The notes under the pieces were generated by a model, which made no database searches, was not told the origin of the DNA, and was given only the letters and a program-made list of their open reading frames with translations. A program made the translations under genes and the position numbers. From an uncultured Eubacteriales bacterium (lineage in GTDB: Bacteria > Bacillota > Clostridia > Lachnospirales > Anaerotignaceae), in NCBI GenBank assembly GCA_934552695.1, contig CAKTER010000076.1:1-7258 (forward strand): DNA of 7,258 nucleotides. Reading direction: 5' to 3'. How positions within the stretch are numbered: the stretch's first letter is position 1; each line of letters starts with the position of its first letter. Below are positions 1 through 5,268 of this stretch, in pieces.

Positions 1-1492
1 GCCCAAAGGCATAGGGGAAGTTGTAGTAGTGGTAGGTGGGGTCGTAGTAATGGACCTTGCACACCCACATATAGGGATGGTAGGTGGCCAAGCCGTCGCC
101 GTAGGTATCTTTTTGGGCTTGCAGCATAATGTCGCACAGGGCTTCGGGGGACAAGGGCCCCTCCTGCCGGGCGGCAAACACCCGGTCCTCAAACAGGTAA
201 CGGCTGAGGATATCTACAATCACCTGTGCGCTGTCCGAAATGTCCGCTTCCCGGATGGTAAGGGCTTCGGCGGGGCTGGCGGTTTTTAAGGCGGCCTGCT
301 TGACCAGCGTTTCGCAGAAGGTGGAAGCCGTTTCGGCAATGGGCATGGGGTAGTCGCTATTGAGGGGAGCGGCGCTGTTTAAGCAGTCCCCGTGGTAGCC
401 GTGGCCCAGCTCATGGGCCAGGGTCAGCACCTCGTTAAAGCTGCCGGTAAAGTTGGCAAGGATCCGGCTTTCCCCAATGCAATGAAGGTTTTCGCAAAAA
501 GCGCCGCCCTCCTTGCCGGGCCGGGGGTATACGTCAATCCAGTCGTTGTCGAAAGCCATCTTGGCATAGTCCGCCAGCCGGGGGGAGAAAGCGCCGAATT
601 GCTTGAGGATAAACTCCTGGGCCTGCGGATAGGTAAAGGTATCGGTAAAGCTGCCTACCGGGGCAAACAAATCGGCAAAGGGCAGGGCGTCCCCGGCTTT
701 TAGCAGCCGGGCCTTGGCCCGGAAGTACCGCCGGAAGTCGGGCAGGCTTTCAAAGCAGGCGGAAAGCATGGCCGTAAGCACCGGCCGCTCCAGCCGGGAG
801 AACAGCAGCACCTGCTCCAACGGGCTTTGATAGCCCCGGGCTTCGGCCAGGGTGATGGCCTCGCCCTTAATGCCGTTGAGGGCGGCAGCCACGGAGGGGG
901 CAATGGCCGGATAGGCGGCCAGTTCGGCCTCGTAGGCGGCCTTTCGCAGGGCAGCATCTTCGGAATAGGCCATGGCCCGGATGGTCGGCAGAGGATGGGT
1001 TTCTCCGTTTAGCGAGATGGACAGGGTGGAGGTCAGGCGTTGGCGCAGCTTGCTCCAGGCGCCGGCCCCGGTGGCCGAAAGCTTGGCGGCCAAGGCCTCC
1101 TCGGCCGGGGACAGGGTGTGGGCGCCCAAAGCCGCCTGCTCCTTTAGGAAAAAATCCTGCTCCGGGGTGTGGGGCGGCAGCCCGTCCCGGTTTAGCCGTT
1201 GCTGAAAGGCGGCGTCCAGAGGGGCCAGCCCCGCCAGAATCAGTTCGATTTTTTCGGCATAGCGCAGGGCCTCTTCGTTTTCGGCGTCGGCGGCGGCCAG
1301 CAGCTGAGGATAGTAGGTCAGCCGCCGGGCCAGCTCCTCCAGCTCGTTCCGCTTTTCCCAAAACTCCTCCCAAGGGGCTTCCGGGTTTAGGGCGGCAACC
1401 AGCTCCTCCAGCTTTTTCAGGTCGGCCTGAAATTCCGGGCTGTTAAGACCGGGGTACAAGGGCTCCAAATTCCAAACTCCGTTCTGGTTCAT
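1..1492 (-). CDS. pepF: M3-family oligoendopeptidase (PepF type), C-terminus cut by window edge
   Basis: Zinc metallopeptidase that cleaves short cytoplasmic oligopeptides, probably for peptide turnover. Translating the minus strand gives 497 uninterrupted residues. The zinc motif HELGH lies at residues 360-364 and is followed by IAETASTFCE (385-394), where E387 is the likely third zinc ligand (23 residues after the second His, about the M3 spacing). The last visible part, HYY...YNFPYAFG (about 480-497), matches the substrate-binding Tyr/His region of PepF-like enzymes. The helical, Glu/Ala/Leu-rich N-terminal half fits the M3B prodomain. PepF proteins are usually about 560-610 residues, so roughly 70-110 are missing past the left edge. 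The start at 1492 is preferred because AAAGG at 1502-1506 stands 9 nt upstream. An in-frame ATG at 1501 directly abuts that AAAGG and would add only three residues. No signal peptide is seen. It is divergent from metY. Family assignment is firm; peptide specificity is not visible. Confidence 0.93.
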   Translation of the reverse strand, partial: MNQNGVWNLEPLYPGLNSPEFQADLKKLEELVAALNPEAPWEEFWEKRNELEELARRLTYYPQLLAAADAENEEALRYAEKIELILAGLAPLDAAFQQRLNRDGLPPHTPEQDFFLKEQAALGAHTLSPAEEALAAKLSATGAGAWSKLRQRLTSTLSISLNGETHPLPTIRAMAYSEDAALRKAAYEAELAAYPAIAPSVAAALNGIKGEAITLAEARGYQSPLEQVLLFSRLERPVLTAMLSACFESLPDFRRYFRAKARLLKAGDALPFADLFAPVGSFTDTFTYPQAQEFILKQFGAFSPRLADYAKMAFDNDWIDVYPRPGKEGGAFCENLHCIGESRILANFTGSFNEVLTLAHELGHGYHGDCLNSAAPLNSDYPMPIAETASTFCETLVKQAALKTASPAEALTIREADISDSAQVIVDILSRYLFEDRVFAARQEGPLSPEALCDIMLQAQKDTYGDGLATYHPYMWVCKVHYYDPTYHYYNFPYAFG

Positions 1493-1519
1493 CGTATTCA
1501 TCCTTTGTTTTTTCTTTTA

Positions 1520-1548
1520 AGTATACCCGCTTGTGCGGATTTCGTAAA
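1520..1548 (-). promoter_or_regulatory. Sigma-A-type promoter for pepF
   Basis: Read on the minus strand, TTTACG (1548-1543; 4 of 6 consensus bases) is followed after exactly 17 nt by TATACT (1525-1520; 5 of 6). Transcription would start near 1513, leaving a leader of about 20 nt that carries the AAAGG ribosome-binding site. The spacer contains a small CCGC/GCGG inverted repeat (1527-1538) of unknown relevance. Confidence 0.6.
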
Positions 1549-1579
1549 GTTTTGTCTGGTAAAATCCCAGGGCTTGCGG

Positions 1580-1585
1580 TATGAT
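1580..1585 (+). promoter_or_regulatory. Possible -10 element for metY
   Basis: TATGAT matches the -10 consensus at 5 of 6 positions and lies 60 nt before the metY start in the only intergenic space available. No good -35 sits at 16-18 nt; TTGTCT (1552-1557) is 22 nt away. The promoter may therefore be activator-dependent, or this may be the wrong element. There is no room for a SAM riboswitch or T-box leader downstream of it. Confidence 0.3.
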
Positions 1586-1608
1586 ATAAAAAATATTGGA
1601 TTAGCGGG

Positions 1609-1626
1609 TCGCCGCCTTGGCGGTGA
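1609..1626 (+). other. Stem-loop directly upstream of the metY ribosome-binding site
   Basis: TCGCCGC (1609-1615) pairs with GCGGTGA (1620-1626), seven pairs including one G-U, around a CTTG tetraloop, which is known to be a stable loop. Only 4 nt separate it from the AAGGAGG at 1631. It is not a terminator because no T-run follows. It may stabilise the mRNA or tune ribosome access; function is inference. Confidence 0.4.
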
Positions 1627-1644
1627 AGATAAGGAGGCAATTAT

Positions 1645-2922
1645 ATGAACAAACCGTGGCGCATCGAGACCCAAGCCGTACAGGGGGCGTATCAGCCGGA
1701 AAATGCCGGGCCCCGGGTAGCCCCCCTGGTGCAAAGCACCACCTACCGGTACGACACCTGCGCCGAGCTGGGCAAGGTGTTTGATTTGGAACAGAATTCC
1801 TATATGTATACCCGGCTGGCCGGGCCTACCAGCGGGCTGCTGGAGCAAAAAATAGCCATGATGGAAGGCGGCGTGGGGGCGGTAGCCACCGGCAGCGGCA
1901 TGGCGGCGGAGCTGCTTGCAATTTTGAATATTATGAAGGCCGGGGACAGCTTTTTGACCTCGGCGGCCATTTACGGCGGCAGCTACACCCTGTTTACCAC
2001 CACCCTGAAAGACTTGGGGATTGAGGCCGTGTTTTTTGACGGGAACGAAAGCGCCGAAAGCATTTTGGCCAAGGCAAAGCCCAACTGCAAGGCGGTGTTT
2101 GCCGAGACCCTGGCCAACCCCCTGCTGAGCGTGCTGGACTTTGACAAAATGAAGCGGGTGGCCCAAGCTTTGGACGTGCCCCTGATTGTGGATAACACCT
2201 TTGCTACCCCGGTGCTGTGCAAGCCTTTGGAGCTGGGGGCCAATATTGTGGTGCATTCCACCAGCAAATATCTGGACGGTCACGCCTCCTGCTTGGGCGG
2301 CGTGGTGGTAGACGGCGGCAACTTCAACTGGGACAACGGGAAGTTTCCCATGCTGGTGGAGCCCGACGAAAGCTACCACGGCGTCAGCTATGTGCGGGAC
2401 TTTGGCAAGGCGGCCTTTTTAACGAAGGCAGTGGCCAATGTAATGCGGAACATCGGCACAACTCCCAGCCCCTTTAACAGCTATATGACCCATTTGCACA
2501 TGGAGACCCTGCATTTGCGGATGGAGCGGCATTGCGAAAACGCCCAAAAAATGGCGGAGTATTTGCAAGCCCACCCCAAGTGCGCCTGGGTAAACTATCC
2601 CGGCCTGCCGGGGAATCCCTATTATGAGCTGGCACAAAAATACCTGCCGAAAGGGGCCAGCGGCGTGATTACCTTTGGGGTAAAGGGCGGCCGGGCCGCC
2701 GGGGAAAAGTTTATCGACTCCTTAAAGCTGGTGGCGCTGGTGACCCATGTGGCCGACGTCCGCAGCTGTGTGCTGCACCCCGCCAGCACCACCCACCGGC
2801 AGCTTAGCGATGCGGCGCTGGAAGAGTGCGGCGTGCGGCCGGATATGATTCGGTTCTCGGTGGGGATTGAGAATGTAAACGACCTCATCGACGATTTTGA
2901 ACAGGCTTTTGCACAGGTTTGA
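1645..2922 (+). CDS. metY: O-acetylhomoserine sulfhydrylase (O-acetylhomoserine aminocarboxypropyltransferase)
   Basis: PLP enzyme of the Cys/Met metabolism family that converts O-acetylhomoserine and sulfide to homocysteine and acetate, the direct-sulfhydrylation route to methionine, in the cytoplasm. The length of 425 residues is typical of MetY and longer than most cystathionine gamma-synthases or lyases. Visible motifs: Y55-T-R57, which contacts the PLP phosphate of the neighbouring subunit; GSGMAA near 83-88; VDNTFATP with D183 binding the pyridine nitrogen; HSTSKYLDGH with K208 as the Schiff-base lysine; the MetY-type stretch NGKFP...PDESYHG (about 232-247); and METLHLRMERH, HPASTTHRQL and SVGIE near the C-terminus. 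The start has AAGGAGG (1631-1637) 7 nt upstream. The usual NPT after YTR is GPT here. No terminator is visible before the rpsU promoter, so read-through into rpsU is likely. A related gamma-elimination enzyme is the main alternative. Confidence 0.93.
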   Translation: MNKPWRIETQAVQGAYQPENAGPRVAPLVQSTTYRYDTCAELGKVFDLEQNSYMYTRLAGPTSGLLEQKIAMMEGGVGAVATGSGMAAELLAILNIMKAGDSFLTSAAIYGGSYTLFTTTLKDLGIEAVFFDGNESAESILAKAKPNCKAVFAETLANPLLSVLDFDKMKRVAQALDVPLIVDNTFATPVLCKPLELGANIVVHSTSKYLDGHASCLGGVVVDGGNFNWDNGKFPMLVEPDESYHGVSYVRDFGKAAFLTKAVANVMRNIGTTPSPFNSYMTHLHMETLHLRMERHCENAQKMAEYLQAHPKCAWVNYPGLPGNPYYELAQKYLPKGASGVITFGVKGGRAAGEKFIDSLKLVALVTHVADVRSCVLHPASTTHRQLSDAALEECGVRPDMIRFSVGIENVNDLIDDFEQAFAQV

Positions 2923-2931
2923 AAAAATCTA

Positions 2932-2960
2932 TTGACGGTGACAAAAATCTTGTGTATAAT
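2932..2960 (+). promoter_or_regulatory. Near-consensus sigma-A promoter for rpsU
   Basis: TTGACG (2932-2937; 5 of 6) and a perfect TATAAT (2955-2960) are separated by exactly 17 nt. The -35 begins only 10 nt after the metY stop codon. Transcription should start near 2967, giving a leader of about 70 nt. This strength fits a ribosomal protein gene. Confidence 0.85.
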
Positions 2961-2973
2961 TTGAGAGTGCGTA

Positions 2974-2994
2974 AAACGAAAAGGTTTTTTGTTT
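2974..2994 (+). other. A/U-rich hairpin in the rpsU leader
   Basis: AAACGAAAA (2974-2982) can pair with TTTTTGTTT (2986-2994) through nine pairs including one G-U, with a loop of three bases (2983-2985). It lies near the predicted 5' end of the rpsU transcript. It is weak thermodynamically and could be chance in an A/T-rich leader. I do not recognise a known ribosomal-protein leader here. Confidence 0.25.
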
Positions 2995-3036
2995 GGCGTA
3001 TGATTGATTTCCATAAGCGGAGGGAGGGAAAAGTCC

Positions 3037-3213
3037 ATGTCGGAAGTACGTGTCAGAGAAGGAGAGCAGTTGGATAGCGCTCTTCGCCGCTTTAAGAGAA
3101 ATTGCGCCAGAGACGGTATTATGGGTGAGGTGCGGAAAAGAGAACACTATGATAAGCCCAGCGTAAAGCGCAAAAAGAAGTCCGAGGCTGCCAGAAAGCG
3201 GAAGTTCAAATAA
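3037..3213 (+). CDS. rpsU: 30S ribosomal protein bS21
   Basis: Small-subunit protein that binds near the 16S rRNA 3' end and helps initiation. The 58 residues are the usual length. They open with [20 protein letters not shown], continue with the family pattern [18 protein letters not shown], and end in a strongly basic tail ([15 protein letters not shown]). The start at 3037 is fixed by the polypurine SD GGAGGGAGGG (3019-3028), 8 nt upstream. An upstream in-frame TTG at 3004 would put that SD inside the gene and adds non-family residues. The gene has its own strong promoter and a terminator, so it forms a short unit that read-through from metY can join. The gene order differs from the common rpsU-yqeY arrangement. 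Confidence 0.97.
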   Translation: MSEVRVREGEQLDSALRRFKRNCARDGIMGEVRKREHYDKPSVKRKKKSEAARKRKFK

Positions 3214-3220
3214 GATGCTA

Positions 3221-3264
3221 AAGCGCCCTGTGTGTTGGTTTTGTGCCGCACCGGGGCGCTTTTC
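3221..3264 (+). terminator. Intrinsic terminator after rpsU
   Basis: AAGCGCCC (3221-3228) pairs with GGGCGCTT (3254-3261), and the loop holds a second helix, GTGTG with CGCAC (one G-U). A run of T from 3260 to 3263 follows. It starts 8 nt after the rpsU stop and separates this unit from the tRNA promoter. Confidence 0.75.
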
Positions 3265-3296
3265 TGATGAAAAAGCCGGGCCGGGCAGGAACCGTC

Positions 3297-3325
3297 TTGA
3301 CAGGCGGGGGCTTTTTGGATACAAT
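3297..3325 (+). promoter_or_regulatory. Strong promoter for the tRNA cluster
   Basis: A perfect -35 TTGACA (3297-3302), a 17-nt spacer and TACAAT (3320-3325; 5 of 6) place the start near 3332, about 20 nt before the first mature tRNA base. This is the strength expected for stable RNA genes. Confidence 0.85.
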
Positions 3326-3351
3326 AATAAAGATTTTAACGGGGAAATTAT

Positions 3352-3423
3352 GCCGATGTGGCTCAATGGCAGAGCAGCTGACTTGTAATCAGCAGGTTAA
3401 CGGTTCGAGTCCGTTCATCGGCT
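3352..3423 (+). tRNA. tRNA-Thr (anticodon TGT)
   Basis: The full cloverleaf folds. Acceptor GCCGATG pairs with CATCGGC (3416-3422), D-stem GCTC with GAGC, anticodon stem GCTGA with TCAGC around CTTGTAA, and T-arm AACGG-TTCGAGT-CCGTT. The anticodon TGT at 3384-3386 reads ACN threonine codons, chiefly ACA. The discriminator base is T. CCA is not encoded and must be added by the nucleotidyltransferase. It is first of three tRNAs in one transcript, with 5 nt to the next. Confidence 0.96.
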
Positions 3424-3428
3424 TGCAA

Positions 3429-3502
3429 GGGTCTTTAGCTCAGTTGGTTAGAGCATCCGGCTCATAACCGGACGGTCCCGGGTTCAAGTCCCTGAAGACC
3501 CA
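3429..3502 (+). tRNA. tRNA-Met, elongator type (anticodon CAT)
   Basis: Acceptor GGGTCTT pairs with AAGACCC (3495-3501), D-stem GCTC with GAGC, and anticodon stem TCCGG with CCGGA around CTCATAA (CAT at 3463-3465). It is not the initiator: position 1-72 is a normal G-C pair and the anticodon stem lacks the three G-C pairs next to the loop. A tRNA-Ile decoding AUA after lysidine modification by TilS also carries CAT and cannot be fully excluded. The T-stem CCGGG/CCCTG has one C-U mismatch (3479 with 3493). CCA is not encoded. Confidence 0.9.
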
Positions 3503-3508
3503 TGTTTT

Positions 3509-3582
<74 letters not shown>

Positions 3583-3587
3583 TTGCC

Positions 3588-3629
3588 AACGAAAAACCGC
3601 TGCGGAGTGTTCCGCAGCGGTTTTTCGTT
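3588..3629. terminator. Bidirectional terminator between the tRNA cluster and rqcP
   Basis: AACGAAAAACCGCTGCGGA (3588-3606) and its exact reverse complement (3611-3629) form a perfect 19-bp stem with a GTGT loop. The outer A/T part gives a T-rich 3' arm on both strands (TTTTTCGTTTT on plus, TTTTTCGTT on minus). It can therefore end the tRNA transcript and the converging rqcP transcript. The space from here to the rqcP stop at 3741 holds nothing else recognisable. Confidence 0.9.
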
Positions 3630-3740
3630 TTCCTCGCTCTGCACCATACGTACAGCCGTCATTTTTTGTTTTTATATTGTTCTCTCTTCCCCGCTTTTCA
3701 GATTTCGTTTTTTTGGCGGCCCCTCTCGTTCCGGCCCGGC

Positions 3741-3983
3741 TTAGGGCAAAATCTCGTACAGCCCGGCCGCCTCTTCCTTCCGGGGGTTCTCGCTCAACGA
3801 AAGCACCTTGGCCCGGGTGGTGGCGTTGCCAAACCGGATTTCAATCACGTCGCCAACCTGCACCTCGCTGCCGGCCTTTGCCACCTTTCCATTGAGGGAC
3901 ACCCGCCCGGCATCGCAGGCCTCGTTGGCCACCGTCCGGCGCTTAATAATCCGGGAAACCTTTAAATATTTGTCCAGTCGCAT
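3741..3983 (-). CDS. rqcP: S4-domain RNA-binding protein, RqcP (YabO) family
   Basis: The 80-residue protein is almost entirely one S4 RNA-binding domain. It begins MRLDKYLKVSRIIKRRTVA and contains the S4 core DAGRVSLNGKVAKAGSEVQVGDVIEIRFG. In Bacillus subtilis, RqcP works with RqcH to add alanine tails to chains stalled on 50S subunits, and its gene (yabO) lies next to mazG (yabN). Here mazG, hup and rqcP follow one another, which supports the assignment. The start at 3983 has AAAGGA (3994-3999) 10 nt upstream; the open frame further upstream has no family character. An intrinsic terminator sits between hup and rqcP, so expression probably depends on read-through or a promoter I cannot identify. 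A heat-shock Hsp15-like S4 protein is the less likely alternative. Confidence 0.88.
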   Translation of the reverse strand: MRLDKYLKVSRIIKRRTVANEACDAGRVSLNGKVAKAGSEVQVGDVIEIRFGNATTRAKVLSLSENPRKEEAAGLYEILP

Positions 3984-4013
3984 GGGGTTTCCATCCTTTC
4001 CCGCAAAACTTCC

Positions 4014-4042
4014 CAAAAAAGAAAGCCGCACGCAGCGGCTTT
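4014..4042 (-). terminator. Intrinsic terminator between hup and rqcP
   Basis: On the minus strand AAAGCCGC, a 5-nt loop TGCGT and GCGGCTTT form an 8-bp stem (4022-4042) followed by CTTTTTT. It begins 6 nt after the hup stop. It should end most hup transcripts while letting a fraction continue into rqcP. The plus side also has T-rich sequence, but no plus-strand gene needs it. Confidence 0.75.
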
Positions 4043-4048
4043 TTCTTC

Positions 4049-4327
4049 TTACTTCTCGTTTACGGCATCCTTTAAGGACTTACCAGCCTTAAAGCGAGGA
4101 GCCTTGCTGGCCTTAATGTCCATGGCCTTGCCGGTACGGGGGTTGCGGCCCTCCCGGGCAGCCCGGCTGCTGACCTCGAAGGTACCAAAGCCAACCAGCT
4201 GTACCTTCCCGCCGTTCTTCAGTTCTTCGGTCACAACGTCCTCAAAAGCCTTCAGGGCCTTTTCGGCGTCTTTTTTGCTCAGCTCAGCGGCGCTTGCCAT
4301 AGCGGCGACCAGTTCCGATTTGTTCAT
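4049..4327 (-). CDS. hup: DNA-binding protein HU
   Basis: Nucleoid-associated protein that binds and bends DNA as a dimer. The 92 residues match the HU length. Family features in order: MNKSELVAAMA at the N-terminus, the helical dimerisation half (DAEKALKAFEDVVTEELKNG), then VQLVGFGTFEV, and the beta-arm REGRNPRTGKAMDIKAS with the intercalating proline in RNPRTG. It ends with FKAGKSLKDAVNEK. The start at 4327 has AAGGAGG (4336-4342) 8 nt upstream. It lies 93 nt downstream of mazG and 65 nt upstream of rqcP; this placement inside the mazG-rqcP pair is familiar from Clostridia. No convincing promoter is seen in the 93-nt gap; TTGAGA and TGATAT with 18 nt is a poor candidate. IHF is unlikely in this lineage. 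Confidence 0.96.
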   Translation of the reverse strand: MNKSELVAAMASAAELSKKDAEKALKAFEDVVTEELKNGGKVQLVGFGTFEVSSRAAREGRNPRTGKAMDIKASKAPRFKAGKSLKDAVNEK

Positions 4328-4420
4328 GAATAATTCCTCCTTAAAAATAAAGATATCAAATCGTCAAAACGCGTCCTCTCAAGCGGCCCGCTCACCGATC
4401 CCCTATCACAAACCGCCTAT

Positions 4421-5083
4421 TTATCCCGCATTCTCAATGTTATTTATAAACTGTTCTGTGGCGTTTGTCAAGGCCAACTCCGCATTTATATCGAATTTTC
4501 GGGCAAAAAGCGCCGCCGCCCACAAAAGTGCCCCTATCTCTGCCTCGGTTGCCCCCTCCTCCGGGGCCCGGGCACACAGGCTTTGGCACAGGGAAAGCAG
4601 GTGCTTTCCGGCTTCCTCCTCCGGCGCTCCGGCCTTTTTTTGCACCTTTTGGGCCCGCATCAGCGCCGGCATGGCCCGGGGCACCGAAAGGGCCGCCGCC
4701 TTATCGTTGGTTTGGCCCTTTTCGGCCCGCTTCAGCTCCTCCCAGCTTTGGCCCTCGCCGGCCCCGCCAAAAATATGCGGGTGGCGGCGCACCATTTTAT
4801 CGCAAATCCCCCGGGAGACCTCCGCCAGGGTAAAGTCCCCGTCCTCGGCAGCAATCTGGGCGTGGAACACTACCTGCAGCAGCATATCCCCCAGCTCTTC
4901 CTTCAGGTTTTCGGGATCCTTGTTGTCAATGGCCTCGGCCACCTCGTAGGCTTCCTCCAAAAAATATTGTTTCAGGCTTTCGTGGGTTTGGGCCCGATCC
5001 CAAGGGCAGCCGCCCTCCCCCCGCAGCCGTTCCATGATTTCCATCAATGCGGTACAGCCCGACCGGTCGTTCATGTGGCTCAT
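4421..5083 (-). CDS. mazG: MazG nucleotide pyrophosphohydrolase, second domain degenerate
   Basis: House-cleaning enzyme that hydrolyses NTPs or dNTPs to NMP and pyrophosphate. The N-terminal domain is canonical: MERLRGEGGCPWDRAQTHESL (17-37), metal motif EEAYE (E43, E44, E47), EELGD (E63, D66), LLQVVFHAQIA, then VRRHPHIFG. The C-terminal half looks like the second MazG repeat (EIGALLWAAALFARKFDINAELALTNATEQF, 182-212) but lacks an EExxE motif, and the Asp expected in ExGD is Ala185. At 220 residues it is shorter than typical two-domain MazG (about 250-270). An in-frame TAG 19 nt upstream limits the start to 5083 or 5074. AGGAG (5095-5099) would serve 5083 at 11 nt, and AAAGG (5084-5088) would serve 5074 at 9 nt. 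It heads the minus-strand block and is divergent from ilvB. Confidence 0.93.
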   Translation of the reverse strand: MSHMNDRSGCTALMEIMERLRGEGGCPWDRAQTHESLKQYFLEEAYEVAEAIDNKDPENLKEELGDMLLQVVFHAQIAAEDGDFTLAEVSRGICDKMVRRHPHIFGGAGEGQSWEELKRAEKGQTNDKAAALSVPRAMPALMRAQKVQKKAGAPEEEAGKHLLSLCQSLCARAPEEGATEAEIGALLWAAALFARKFDINAELALTNATEQFINNIENAG

Positions 5084-5144
5084 CCTTTCCGTTTCTCCTG
5101 CCTATTTTTCTTCCGTTTTCCGTTTTCATCCTCCGGCATACCCC

Positions 5145-5175
5145 ATCATAACATAGTTTTTCGTTTTTTCCACAA
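5145..5175 (-). promoter_or_regulatory. Extended -10 promoter for mazG
   Basis: On the minus strand TGT-TATGAT (5153-5145) is an extended -10. TTGTGG (5175-5170) lies 19 nt upstream as a weak -35, a long spacer that extended -10 promoters tolerate. Transcription would start near 5138, about 55 nt before mazG. Confidence 0.5.
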
Positions 5176-5191
5176 ATTCCTCTGGAAATTT
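5174..5191. promoter_or_regulatory. Inverted repeat in the mazG-ilvB divergent region, weak CodY-box resemblance
   Basis: AAATTCC-TCT-GGAAATTT is a near-palindrome that touches the mazG -35 and lies upstream of ilvB. The 15-mer at 5176-5190 matches the CodY consensus (AATTTTCWGAAAATT) at 11 of 15 positions. Branched-chain amino-acid genes are classic CodY targets in Bacillota. Four mismatches make this only a candidate operator. No convincing ilvB promoter was found; TTGTCC (5190-5195) with TAAACG (5212-5217) is poor. Confidence 0.25.
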
Positions 5192-5230
5192 GTCCGGTTT
5201 TGTGGCATAGTTAAACGTAACACATTTTTT

Positions 5231-5268
5231 ATCGGAAGGCCGTCCCACCCGAACGGCCCCATTCCGAT
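5231..5268 (+). other. Long stem-loop in the ilvB leader, abutting the ribosome-binding site
   Basis: ATCGGAA (5231-5237) pairs with TTCCGAT (5262-5268), and immediately inside it GGCCGT (5238-5243) pairs with ACGGCC (5253-5258). This makes 13 pairs with a 3-nt bulge and a 9-nt loop. The SD AAAGGAGG follows 3 nt later. It lacks a T-run on either strand, so it is not an intrinsic terminator. The space is too short for a T-box. A role in mRNA stability or translation control is inference. Confidence 0.5.

Noticed and set aside
867..1373. A 168-codon minus-strand frame within the pepF region
   Set aside because: It is a shifted frame inside the uninterrupted peptidase reading frame and is rich in Arg, Gly and Ala with no motif.
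1502..1644. A SAM riboswitch upstream of metY
   Set aside because: The gap is under 150 nt, already partly used by the pepF promoter, and shows no S-box core or terminator hairpin.
1498..2379. A 293-codon minus-strand open frame opposite metY and its leader
   Set aside because: It is antisense to a clear PLP enzyme, has a low-complexity Gly/His/Gln-rich composition and shows no family motif. Long antisense frames are expected in GC-rich coding DNA.
3004..3036. Upstream TTG start that would lengthen bS21 by 11 residues
   Set aside because: It would place the strong GGAGGGAGGG inside the gene and adds residues not found in bS21; ATG at 3037 has the correct spacing.
4926..5129. A 67-codon minus-strand frame starting at 5129 upstream of mazG with a GGAGG touching its ATG
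   Set aside because: There is no spacing between SD and start, it overlaps mazG out of frame, and the peptide is a shadow without family features.
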